Assembly: GCF_001647715.1 (NCBI RefSeq)
Contig: NZ_CP015600.1
Location: forward strand, 4,216,001 to 4,280,000
From: Pseudomonas antarctica
GTDB lineage: Bacteria; Pseudomonadota; Gammaproteobacteria; Pseudomonadales; Pseudomonadaceae
Length of the DNA: 64,000 bases
Direction: 5' to 3'
In this document: piece by piece, positions 56,122 through 64,000 of the stretch
Layout of the letters: each line of letters opens with the position of its first letter
How positions within the stretch are numbered: position 1 is the stretch's first letter
Program-made: the position numbers and the translations under genes
The notes under the pieces: generated by a model
The model's input: the letters and a program-made list of their open reading frames with translations, nothing else
Database searches by the model: none
What the model was told of the DNA's origin: nothing

Positions 56122-56778
56122 TCAGCCGCGCTCAGGCTGGAAACGCACCACAAAACCATTGAGATTCTGCTGCCGGCCCAACAAGTCCCGCAGGCGATCC
56201 GCCTCGGCACGCTCGATCAGCGGCCCGATAAACACCCGGTTCTTGCCGTCGGCGCTACGGATATAGGCGTTGTAGCCCTGGGTACGCAGCTTTTTCTGCA
56301 AGGCTTCGGCGCTCTCGCGGTTGGCCAGGCTGGCGAGCTGGATCGACCAACTGATCGGCAAGCCATTCGGATCGATACGGCTCTGCCCCACATCAGGCTT
56401 ACCCGGCGCAGCCGGTTGCGGCGCTACTGGCTTGGGCGCGGGCGCGGGCGCAACAGGCTTGGCGGCAACGACCGGGGCCGGAGCAGGCTTGACCACAGGA
56501 ACACTCGGCTGTATCGGCTGGGTCGGCGCCTGCTGCGCAGCGATTTCCTCGTCGGTCGGCACCGGCTCTTGCGGCAGCGCCTGCGGCTCGGGCACCACCA
56601 CCGGCTCAACCTGAACCTGAGGGACCGCAGGCGCCTGGGGCGCGGCCGGCGCCTCGACGACTACCTGGCGCTGTTCGTCCTGACGGGAAAACAGCATCGG
56701 CAGAAAAATCACCGCCAACGCCACCAACACCAGGGCCCCAACCATTCGCTGCTTGTATGCGCTATCCAGTAATGCCAT
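56122..56778 (-). CDS. dedD: SPOR-domain protein DedD
   Basis: This 218-residue protein has a short cytoplasmic start, one membrane helix (residues 12-32), a long Pro/Ala/Val-rich linker and a C-terminal SPOR domain (WSIQLASLANRESAEALQKK to NGFVVRF). It binds septal peptidoglycan during division. The start ATG overlaps the folC stop by 17 bases. Confidence 0.93.
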   Translation of the reverse strand: MALLDSAYKQRMVGALVLVALAVIFLPMLFSRQDEQRQVVVEAPAAPQAPAVPQVQVEPVVVPEPQALPQEPVPTDEEIAAQQAPTQPIQPSVPVVKPAPAPVVAAKPVAPAPAPKPVAPQPAAPGKPDVGQSRIDPNGLPISWSIQLASLANRESAEALQKKLRTQGYNAYIRSADGKNRVFIGPLIERAEADRLRDLLGRQQNLNGFVVRFQPERG

Positions 56779-58069
56779 GTGCAGCTTCCTCCGTGGAGCG
56801 CCGGGCCAACCACTCGAGCGCCTCGGCAACACAATAAAATGATCCGAACAACAGAATTTCGTCCTCGGCCGTGGCCACCGCGCATTGCGCTTCAAGTGCC
56901 GCGGTGACGCTTGCATACGACGCCACCGATGCGCCAAGGTTCTGCAAGGCGATTTCCAGCTCGGCGGCCGGACGAGTGCGCGGCGTATCCAGCGGCGCTA
57001 CCGCCCACGCCTGGACATTGCTCAGCAACGGCGCGACCACGCCGTCCAGGTCTTTATCGGCCAACAGCCCGAACACCGCCAAACGGCGACCAGCCGGTGG
57101 CGTGCGCGACAGGCGCTGTGCCAGGTATTCGGCAGCGTGCGGGTTGTGCCCCACATCCAGCAGCAGATTCAAACGCTTGCCCGCCCACTCGAACGTGCGG
57201 CGATCCAGACGCCCAACCACACGAGTCGCCTGCAATGTCGCAGCAATCTGCTCGGCATTCCACGGCAAATCCATCAGCAAGTAGGCTTGCAGCGCGAGCG
57301 CAGCGTTTTCCATCGGCAGGTTCAGCAGCGGCAAATCACGCAACTCTACAACTTGCCCACGCCCATCACGCCCGCGCCATTGCCAATGCTGGTTGCCAAT
57401 CTCGAGATTGAATTCGCGCCCCCGCAGGAAAAACGGGCAATCCAGTTCACGCACCTTATCGAGCAAGGTATGCGGCGGGTTCAGGTCGCCACACAGCGCA
57501 GGCTTGCCCTGACGGAAGATACCAGCCTTTTCATAGGCTACCGACTCGCGGGTATTACCCAGGTAGTCGGCATGGTCAACGCCAATGCTGGTGACCAGCG
57601 CGAGGTCGGCATCTACCACGTTGACCGTGTCCAGACGCCCACCCAGGCCAACTTCCAGGACAACCACATCCAACTGCGCACGCTCGAACAGCCAGAACGC
57701 CGCCAAGGTGCCCATCTCGAAGTAAGTCAGGGATATCTCACCACGCCCGACGTCCAGCGCGGCGAAGGCTTCGCAGAGCTGCTCGTCAGTGGCTTCGACG
57801 CCATTGAGCTGCACCCGCTCGTTGTAACGCAACAGGTGCGGGGAGTTGTACACGCCCACCTTCAGCCCTTGAGCCTGCAGCAGCGCCGCGACAAAGGCGC
57901 AGGTAGAGCCTTTGCCGTTGGTACCGGTCACCGTGACCACGCGCGGTGCCGGCCGGCCCAACCCAAGGCGGGCCGCTACCTGTTGCGAGCGCTCCAGGCC
58001 CATGTCGATGGCGGACGGATGCAATTGCTCAAGGTAGGCGAGCCATTCGCCCAGGGTACGCTGGGTCAT
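56762..58069 (-). CDS. folC: Folylpolyglutamate/dihydrofolate synthase
   Basis: This 435-residue Mur-ligase-like enzyme has the P-loop [13 protein letters not shown] and later [13 protein letters not shown]. It adds glutamates to folates and, in bacteria, makes dihydrofolate. It overlaps accD by four bases and dedD by 17. Confidence 0.97.
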   Translation of the reverse strand: MTQRTLGEWLAYLEQLHPSAIDMGLERSQQVAARLGLGRPAPRVVTVTGTNGKGSTCAFVAALLQAQGLKVGVYNSPHLLRYNERVQLNGVEATDEQLCEAFAALDVGRGEISLTYFEMGTLAAFWLFERAQLDVVVLEVGLGGRLDTVNVVDADLALVTSIGVDHADYLGNTRESVAYEKAGIFRQGKPALCGDLNPPHTLLDKVRELDCPFFLRGREFNLEIGNQHWQWRGRDGRGQVVELRDLPLLNLPMENAALALQAYLLMDLPWNAEQIAATLQATRVVGRLDRRTFEWAGKRLNLLLDVGHNPHAAEYLAQRLSRTPPAGRRLAVFGLLADKDLDGVVAPLLSNVQAWAVAPLDTPRTRPAAELEIALQNLGASVASYASVTAALEAQCAVATAEDEILLFGSFYCVAEALEWLARRSTEEAAHGITG

Positions 58070-58986
58070 AGGTTTGCAGGCACCGGCGGCACGACGATTG
58101 GCTCGACTTTAGGCGCGATGTACACCGGTGTCGGCAGGCCCATCATTTGCGCCAGCAGGTTACCCAGGCGTGGACGCAGCTCGCCACGGGCGATGATCAT
58201 GTCGATGGCGCCGTGCTCAAGCAGGAACTCGCTGCGCTGGAAACCTTCCGGCAGCTTTTCGCGAACGGTTTGTTCAATCACGCGCGGGCCGGCAAAGCCG
58301 ATCAGGGCCTTCGGCTCACCGACGATCACATCACCCAGCATCGCCAGGCTGGCGGAAACGCCGCCGTAGACCGGGTCGGTCAGCACGGAGATGAACGGAA
58401 TGCCTTCTTCGCGCAGACGCGCCAGCACCGCGGAGGTCTTGGCCATTTGCATCAGGGAGATCAGCGCTTCCTGCATACGCGCGCCACCTGAGGCGGCGAA
58501 GCAGATCATCGGGCAACGGTTTTCCAGGGCGTAGTTGGCGGCACGTACGAAACGCTCACCCACGATGGCGCCCATGGAACCGCCCATAAAGGAGAACTCA
58601 AACGCGGACACGACAACCGGCATGCCCAGCAGCTTGCCGCTGACCGAAATCAGCGCGTCCTTCTCACCGGTCTGCTTCTGCGCAGCGGTCAGGCGGTCCT
58701 TGTACTTCTTGCCGTCGCGGAACTTGAGCCGGTCAACCGGCTCCAGGTCGGCGCCCAGCTCGTTACGGCCATCGGCGTCGAGGAAAATGTCGATGCGGGC
58801 GCGGGCGCCGATACGCATGTGGTGGTTGCACTTGGGGCAAACGTCCAGGGTCTTTTCCAGCTCGGGGCGGTACAGCACCGCGTCGCAGGATGGGCACTTG
58901 TGCCACAGACCTTCAGGAACCGAGCTTTTCTTCACCTCGGAACGCATGATCGAAGGGATCAGTTTGTCTACTAACCAGTTGCTCAT
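58066..58986 (-). CDS. accD: Acetyl-CoA carboxylase carboxyltransferase beta subunit
   Basis: This 306-residue protein has the N-terminal zinc site CPSCDAVLY ... CPKCNHHM and the carboxyltransferase core with [20 protein letters not shown] and [20 protein letters not shown]. It transfers carboxyl from biotin to acetyl-CoA for fatty acid synthesis. I chose the ATG of MSNWLVDKL. Confidence 0.98.
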   Translation of the reverse strand: MSNWLVDKLIPSIMRSEVKKSSVPEGLWHKCPSCDAVLYRPELEKTLDVCPKCNHHMRIGARARIDIFLDADGRNELGADLEPVDRLKFRDGKKYKDRLTAAQKQTGEKDALISVSGKLLGMPVVVSAFEFSFMGGSMGAIVGERFVRAANYALENRCPMICFAASGGARMQEALISLMQMAKTSAVLARLREEGIPFISVLTDPVYGGVSASLAMLGDVIVGEPKALIGFAGPRVIEQTVREKLPEGFQRSEFLLEHGAIDMIIARGELRPRLGNLLAQMMGLPTPVYIAPKVEPIVVPPVPANL

Positions 58987-59231
58987 GCTTTCTTTCTCCA
59001 GTACCGGTGGCTTGAACACAGCCCCGCGTATGCCCTTGAGCTAAATTCATATGTGGCGATGACACATGCTGGACGGGGTCAGACGTTCGACCGGCCATTT
59101 CCCGCATGCCTCCTCAGCCTTCCAGACAACCTGCCAGCGCAGGGTTGCCACTTCATTTCCGGGCCTCCCGCAGGCGGCGCCGGTGCTGTTCTACACAGTG
59201 GTAGTTATGGACGGCGGCAGACTGTCAGCCG

Positions 59232-59864
59232 TCACATCGCGCCACTGCTGTTGCGCACGGCCTGCATGAATGCGCGAATCTTCTGGTGATCCTTGATGCC
59301 CTTGCCCTGCTCCACCCCACCACTCACGTCCACCGCGTACGGCCTGACCTGCTCGATGGCCGCCCCGACATTGGCCGGGTTGAGGCCACCCGCGAGGATG
59401 ATCGGCGTCTTCAAGCCTTCGGGAATCAGCGTCCAGTCGAAGGCCTCACCCGTTCCGCCGGGCACACCTTCGACATAGGTGTCCAACAGAATCCCGCGAG
59501 CACCAGTATAGGCCGCACAGGCAGCGGCAATGTCATCCCCCGCCTTGACCCGCAGCGCCTTGATATAGGGGCGCTGGTAGCTTTCACACTCGTCGGGGCT
59601 TTCATCGCCATGGAATTGCAGCATGTCCAGCTGCACGGCATCCAGGGTTTCGTTGAGTTCGCAGCGACTGGCGTTGACGAACAGCCCCACGGTGGTCACG
59701 AACGGCGGCAGCGCGGCAATGATTGCCCGAGCCTGCAACACATTCACCGCCCGCGGGCTTTTGGCATAAAACACGAAACCAATGGCATCCGCCCCCGCCT
59801 CGACTGCCGCCAGCGCGTCTTCTATGCGGGTAATCCCGCAAATCTTGCTGCGAACGGCTGACAT
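59232..59864 (-). CDS. trpF: Phosphoribosylanthranilate isomerase
   Basis: This 210-residue TIM-barrel enzyme begins [20 protein letters not shown] with the catalytic Cys in KICGI, and has DVSGGVE near the end (phosphate loop). It catalyses the third tryptophan step. The 245 bases between it and accD hold no gene I can support. Confidence 0.97.
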   Translation of the reverse strand: MSAVRSKICGITRIEDALAAVEAGADAIGFVFYAKSPRAVNVLQARAIIAALPPFVTTVGLFVNASRCELNETLDAVQLDMLQFHGDESPDECESYQRPYIKALRVKAGDDIAAACAAYTGARGILLDTYVEGVPGGTGEAFDWTLIPEGLKTPIILAGGLNPANVGAAIEQVRPYAVDVSGGVEQGKGIKDHQKIRAFMQAVRNSSGAM

Positions 59865-59927
59865 GTCGTAGAAACCTCAGGGTTGGACCGAGAAAGTCCC
59901 GGATGGTAACAAAAGCTTTTCCGGGCG

Positions 59928-60752
59928 TCAGCCGCCAAGTTCGCTGAAACCTGTGAGGAAGTGTGGCCCGATGAAGCGATCCGGCAACTCGAACTCATCG
60001 CGGTATTCCACATCCACCAGGTACAGGCCGAACGGATGCGCCGTCACCCCGCCAGTGCGGCGGATGCGGCTTTCCAGCACTTCCCTGGCCCACTCCACCG
60101 GACGCTCGCCGGTGCCGATGGTCATCAGCACGCCCGCAATGTTGCGCACCATATGGTGAAGGAAGGCGCCGGCACGGATGTCCAGCACGATCATTTTGCC
60201 GTGGCGGGTCACCCGCAGGTGATGGACTTCCTTGATCGGCGATTTGGCCTGGCACTGGCCGGCACGGAAGGCGCTGAAGTCATGCACACCCACCAAATGC
60301 TGTGCAGCCTCGGCCATGCGCTCGGCATCCAGGGGGCGGTGGTTCCAGGTAATTTCCTGATTAAGGTGCGCCGGGCGGATCTGATCGTTATAGATCACAT
60401 AGCGGTAGCGCCGGGCAATCGCCTTGAATCGCGCATGAAAATCCGCAGGCATGACCTTGGCCCAGGTGACGCTGACGTCGTGGGGCAAATTGATATTGGC
60501 GCCCATCACCCACGCCTTCATCGTGCGCTCGGCCTGGGTATCGAAGTGCACCACCTGGCCACAGGCGTGCACACCCGCGTCGGTACGCCCGGCGCACATC
60601 AGCGACACCGGCGAGTCAGCGACTTTCGATAAAGCGTTTTCCAGGGTTTCCTGCACCGTCAACACGCCGGAGGCCTGGCGCTGCCAGCCGCGATAGCGCG
60701 AACCTTTGTATTCCACGCCCAGGGCGATGCGGTAAAAGCCTGCGGCCGCCAT
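59928..60752 (-). CDS. truA: tRNA pseudouridine synthase A
   Basis: This 274-residue protein (from ATG 60752) has the catalytic Asp in CAGRTDAGVHA and the TruA motif GAFLHHMVRNIAGVLM. It makes pseudouridine at positions 38-40 of tRNAs. No clear ribosome site is seen at this ATG; TTG codons at 60782 and 60809 are alternatives that add up to 19 residues. Confidence 0.95.
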   Translation of the reverse strand: MAAAGFYRIALGVEYKGSRYRGWQRQASGVLTVQETLENALSKVADSPVSLMCAGRTDAGVHACGQVVHFDTQAERTMKAWVMGANINLPHDVSVTWAKVMPADFHARFKAIARRYRYVIYNDQIRPAHLNQEITWNHRPLDAERMAEAAQHLVGVHDFSAFRAGQCQAKSPIKEVHHLRVTRHGKMIVLDIRAGAFLHHMVRNIAGVLMTIGTGERPVEWAREVLESRIRRTGGVTAHPFGLYLVDVEYRDEFELPDRFIGPHFLTGFSELGG

Positions 60753-60878
60753 TTCGGCGGCCGCGTTATCTATATTTGCCAAGAACTGAGAGCCCGATGA
60801 GTTGCGCAAAGGCGCCCATTATAAAGGCGGCAGGCGTAGGAGGGGCGCTTTTGTTGCATGAGCGTACGCAGTCCTGAT

Positions 60879-60966
60879 GTGGGAGCGGGCTTGCTCGCGA
60901 AAGCAGTGGGCCAGCCAACTAATGCATCGACTGACACTCCGCTTTCGCGAGCAAGCCCGCTCCCAC
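60879..60966. repeat. REPIN-type element 3
   Basis: GTGGGAGCGGGCTTGCTCGC and its inverted copy, with the same REP subtype as element 1. It lies between truA and fimV. Confidence 0.92.
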
Positions 60967-60985
60967 ACTGGGTTTGCATCTTCCT

Positions 60986-63610
60986 TCAGATTTTGCCAAG
61001 CATTTCCTTGGCTTCACCGCGCTGGATTTCATTGCCCTCGGTCAACACCTCGGAAAGGATGTCCCGCGCGCCGTCGGCATCGCCCATGTCGATGTAGGCC
61101 TGGGCCAGGTCCAGCTTGGTGGCGACCTCATCGGTACCGGAAAGGAAGTCGAATTCCGGCTCATCACCGCCCAACGCCGCCTCTTCAGCAGTGAAGGAAG
61201 GCTCGATCGGCGGATGCTCCAGGCTCTGGGACAGGCGATCCAGCTCAGCGTTGACGTCATCGAGCTCCGAGGCGAATACCTCGGGCTTGCCGGCGGCAGG
61301 CGCTTGCGGCTCATCCGCCAGGGACAGGTCGAAATCTTCCGGCAGGTCAAAGTCGTCCAGCGCGGCAGGCGTCAGGGTCGGCGGCTCAACGGCCGGAACG
61401 TCCTTCATCTGGTCTTCAAGACCGGAAAGGAAGTCGTCATCCGACTGCGTGGACGCCGGAGCCTCCAGTTGCAGGTCCAGATCAAAGTCCGACAAATCGT
61501 CCGGGCTGGCCTTGGCTTCAGCCTGCTGTTGCAACACAGACTCGAAGCTCAGCTCGTCTTTCGGGTTGACCACGGCCGGTGAAGCGGCTTCCAGATCGTC
61601 CAGGCTCAGGTCGAAATCCGTGTCGAACGCCTCTGGCTCCGGGGCCGGAGCAGCGGGTTTGTCTTCCATCAGGTTCTTGACGTATTGGGCGTCCAGGGCT
61701 GCTGCAGCCACCGCAGCACTGACGCCCGCCGCCAACACAGCCATGGCCGGGAAGCGGCTTTTGAGCTGCTCGACCTGGGCATGGTTCTCACCATTGGCCA
61801 CCAGTTGACGCTCCTGGGTAACGAAGCCGTCCTTGTCGCTCTGCAGACCGTAAACTTCCATCAACTTCAAACGCAGATCGCTTCGCTTGGGCTCGCGCTT
61901 GATCGCCTGCTCCAGCACATCGGCCGCCTGGTTCAGGTGACCACGGTCGATATGAGATTGAGCTTGCGCCAACGCATCACTGGAATTTTCCGGAGCGACG
62001 GCAACCGCCAGCGGCGAGAGTACCGAGGCAACCGTCGGCGCAACCACGACCGGCTCAACCACCGCAGCGGGCGCAGGCGCAGCAGCCAACTTGACGTTCG
62101 GTGGCGTTACTTCAAGGCCTTCGAAGCTGTCTGGTGGCAGGTCGTGATCAATGCTAGGGGAAAATTGCGGTTCTTCGGCCAAAGCCCGCGCCATACGCAG
62201 GTGCTTTTCTTCTTCAAGGCGCGCATTGCGATGACGTGCCCACAACAACAGAAGCAACAACACCAGCAAGCCAGCCGCACCGCCGATCACACCCAGGACG
62301 ATCGGATTGGTCAGCAGATCGTTGAATTTACCTTCGGTGGTGTCAGGCGCGGCATCCGGCTTGATCGGCTCGGGTGCAGCCGGTGCCGGTGTCGGTGCAG
62401 CCGCAGCAGGCGCAACTTCGGGCGTTGCTGGAACAGCAGCCGGCGCAGCGGCTGGCTCGCCGGCCAATTGAGCGGGCATCGCCGCAGCCGCCGCAGCCGC
62501 CGCAGTCGCCGCAGTCGCCGGCGCCGCCGGGGCGCCGTTTGCTGCCTGCAACCTGGCAAGTTGATCGTTTTTCAGTTGAATCAGCTTTTGCAGCTTGTCC
62601 AACTGGCTTTGCAGGTCCGCCGCGCGGCTTTTCAGTTCGGCATTGTCGCGGCGAGTGGTATCCAGTTGTTCCTGGGTCATCGCAAGCTTGTCGTTCAGTG
62701 CCCGACCGTCACCCGCCTTGCCCTTCGCGCCTTTCTTGGCCGATTCGGCAGAGACCAGGCTCAAGTTATCCTTCGCGTCGGTGCTCGACGGCGCATTGCC
62801 CGCCTGGGCGCGCTTGGTCGCGTCCAGTTGCTGCTTGCCCGCCGCTTGATTGTTGGCCGTGCGACGCCCCTGGCGCCAGGCCGCATTTTGCGCGGTCACT
62901 TCGGCAATCGCCTTGGGCTGCGCCAAGGCGGAGGCTTGCTGGCGGTCCGGCAGGCGCAGGACATGGCCAGTTTTCAGGCGATTGATGTTGCCGTCGACAA
63001 AGGCGTCAGGGTTGAGCGCCTGAATAGCCAGCATGGTCTGCTGGACCGACGCACCATTACGGTTCTTTGCGGCAATTTCCCACAGGGTGTCGTGAGAAGT
63101 CGTGGTGTGCTGAGCGGGTTTGCTGACAGTCGGCGCAGTGCCGGTCGGCGCGCTCAAACGCGGCGCGGGTGCGCTGGCAGTCGGCGTCGGCGTCGGTGCC
63201 GACTGCTCAAACTTGGCCGGGTCGAGCAGCACACTGTAGTCGCGCATCAGGCGGCCATTGGGCCATTGCACCTGCAGCAGGAAACGCACATAGGAATCCG
63301 GCAGCGGCTTGCTGGACGTGACGCGCACCACGCTGCGGCCGCTAGGGTTGATCACCGGGGTAAACGTCAGGTCATTGAGGAACGCCTGGCGATCAACGCC
63401 TGCGTCTACAAACGCCTGGTCGGAGGCCAGGCCCGGGGTAATCTCGGAAGCGGTGAGGCCACCGACATCAAGCAATTCGATTTCCACCGACAACGGCTGG
63501 TTCAACTTCGACTTGAGGGTCATCTCCCCAAGCTGCAGCGCCTGCGCCATACCGGAGGACAGCGCCGAGGCGGCCGCTATTGCTAACACCAGTTTGCGAA
63601 CTTGAACCAT
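60986..63610 (-). CDS. fimV: FimV/HubP-family polar protein
   Basis: This 874-residue protein has a signal-like N-terminus (LVLAIAAASALSSGMAQA), the FimV N-terminal domain, a LysM-type stretch (LWEIAAKNRNGASVQQTMLA), a coiled coil, a Pro/Ala-rich region with a membrane helix (about residues 440-460), and a long acidic tail with the conserved C-terminal FimV motif ending in a TPR-like helix pair (LAQAYIDMGDADGARDILSE). It organises cell-pole functions, such as type IV pili. I chose the ATG of MVQVRKLVL. Confidence 0.95.
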   Translation of the reverse strand: MVQVRKLVLAIAAASALSSGMAQALQLGEMTLKSKLNQPLSVEIELLDVGGLTASEITPGLASDQAFVDAGVDRQAFLNDLTFTPVINPSGRSVVRVTSSKPLPDSYVRFLLQVQWPNGRLMRDYSVLLDPAKFEQSAPTPTPTASAPAPRLSAPTGTAPTVSKPAQHTTTSHDTLWEIAAKNRNGASVQQTMLAIQALNPDAFVDGNINRLKTGHVLRLPDRQQASALAQPKAIAEVTAQNAAWRQGRRTANNQAAGKQQLDATKRAQAGNAPSSTDAKDNLSLVSAESAKKGAKGKAGDGRALNDKLAMTQEQLDTTRRDNAELKSRAADLQSQLDKLQKLIQLKNDQLARLQAANGAPAAPATAATAAAAAAAAMPAQLAGEPAAAPAAVPATPEVAPAAAAPTPAPAAPEPIKPDAAPDTTEGKFNDLLTNPIVLGVIGGAAGLLVLLLLLLWARHRNARLEEEKHLRMARALAEEPQFSPSIDHDLPPDSFEGLEVTPPNVKLAAAPAPAAVVEPVVVAPTVASVLSPLAVAVAPENSSDALAQAQSHIDRGHLNQAADVLEQAIKREPKRSDLRLKLMEVYGLQSDKDGFVTQERQLVANGENHAQVEQLKSRFPAMAVLAAGVSAAVAAAALDAQYVKNLMEDKPAAPAPEPEAFDTDFDLSLDDLEAASPAVVNPKDELSFESVLQQQAEAKASPDDLSDFDLDLQLEAPASTQSDDDFLSGLEDQMKDVPAVEPPTLTPAALDDFDLPEDFDLSLADEPQAPAAGKPEVFASELDDVNAELDRLSQSLEHPPIEPSFTAEEAALGGDEPEFDFLSGTDEVATKLDLAQAYIDMGDADGARDILSEVLTEGNEIQRGEAKEMLGKI

Positions 63611-63771
63611 AGCCTCATCCTTTGTTTGAACACTCCCCGGCCTGCGAGAAGGTTGGTAACCGCTGCCATAAGGCATGGCGAGCCGATAGGTTACCGACGC
63701 GCTTCTGTTCCGCTAGGGACCAAGCATAGCGCTTGGCTAGAATCAATCTACAAATTGCCGCCAAGTATCTT

Positions 63772-64000
63772 TTACGCAAGGCCTTTTATCAACAACTGCG
63801 CCAGTTGCACGGCATTCAATGCGGCGCCTTTGCGTACGTTATCTGACGTCAGCCATAGATTTAGTTCCGCCGGGTCATCCACGCCCGCACGCACTCGACC
63901 CACGTAGACCACGTCCTGGCCGACCGCATCGCCCACGGCCGTGGGGTAATCTCCCTCTTCGACCAGCTCAATGCCCGGTGCCGCATCGAGTGCACGGTTG
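63772..64000 (-). CDS. asd: Aspartate-semialdehyde dehydrogenase, C-terminal fragment
   Basis: The right edge cuts this gene. The visible 75 residues include VGRVRAGVDDPAELNLWLTS and GAALNAVQLAQLLIKG, the C-terminus of aspartate-semialdehyde dehydrogenases. The enzyme reduces aspartyl phosphate for Lys, Met and Thr synthesis. Its place before fimV fits the Pseudomonas asd-fimV order. Confidence 0.93.
   Translation of the reverse strand, partial: NRALDAAPGIELVEEGDYPTAVGDAVGQDVVYVGRVRAGVDDPAELNLWLTSDNVRKGAALNAVQLAQLLIKGLA

Noticed and set aside
61685..63586. Open frame of 633 codons opposite fimV
   Set aside because: It is antisense to fimV, with long Arg/Ser runs that arise from the opposite Pro/Ala-rich linker.

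Overview
The window is a stretch of a Pseudomonas chromosome, most likely of the P. fluorescens group. This rests on GC content, the conserved gene orders thrS-infC-rpmI-rplT-pheS-pheT-ihfA-merR and asd-fimV-truA-trpF-accD-folC-dedD-cvpA-purF-metZ, and fluorescens-type REP palindromes. Assignments come from reading protein motifs; no database search was run.

Positions 1 to about 18.68 kb are one arm of a lambda-like prophage. Its integrase gene ends next to the 3' end of a tRNA-Pro(GGG) gene, and its other end lies beyond the left edge. A LexA-type repressor (1563-2294, +) faces a Cro-like gene and a replication operon on the minus strand. Rightward from the repressor come a PL-like promoter with operator palindromes, a boxA antitermination element, many small early genes, a coiled-coil protein, a RecT annealase, a YqaJ/lambda-type exonuclease, a DUF4942 methyltransferase, a putative excisionase and the integrase.

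The most interesting system lies inside this early arm, at 9.97-13.07 kb. It is a diversity-generating retroelement (DGR): two paralogous DUF1566/C-type-lectin-like target genes, each ending in a variable repeat (VR1, VR2), an Avd-like helical-bundle gene, a template repeat (TR) and a DGR-type reverse transcriptase (YVDDF; IGNLSSQ). All 16 TR/VR1 differences and 17 of 18 TR/VR2 differences fall at TR adenines, the signature of adenine-specific mutagenic retrohoming. One template thus appears to serve two targets that sit in the lysogeny/recombination arm rather than beside tail genes.

From 18.7 to 26.5 kb is the translation operon, with an ATT start for infC and a strong terminator/attenuator before pheS. 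From 26.5 to 44.7 kb lie a cold-shock gene, an I78-inhibitor lipoprotein, a ribose operon rbsBACRKD with a secreted nucleoside hydrolase and an RbsR operator, periplasmic glutaminase-asparaginase with AauR-like boxes and a sigma54 promoter, a LexA-box-preceded DUF1654-endA pair, csrA, a HAD phosphatase, a secreted alpha/beta hydrolase, a DUF2790 protein and a heavy-metal two-component system. Two copies of a shared box suggest that this regulator controls the last two secreted-protein genes.

From 44.7 to 49.2 kb are pcp and DUF969/DUF979 (a likely pyroglutamate uptake cluster). The DUF979 gene carries a one-base frameshift, a nearby GNAT gene is cut by an in-frame TGA, and an AT-richer acyltransferase gene looks horizontally acquired. 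From 49.4 to 51.6 kb are four tRNA genes (Val, Asp, Asp, Val) and a puuB-like oxidase. From 51.7 kb to the end is the conserved metZ-to-asd block. Three REPIN-type elements lie between genes.
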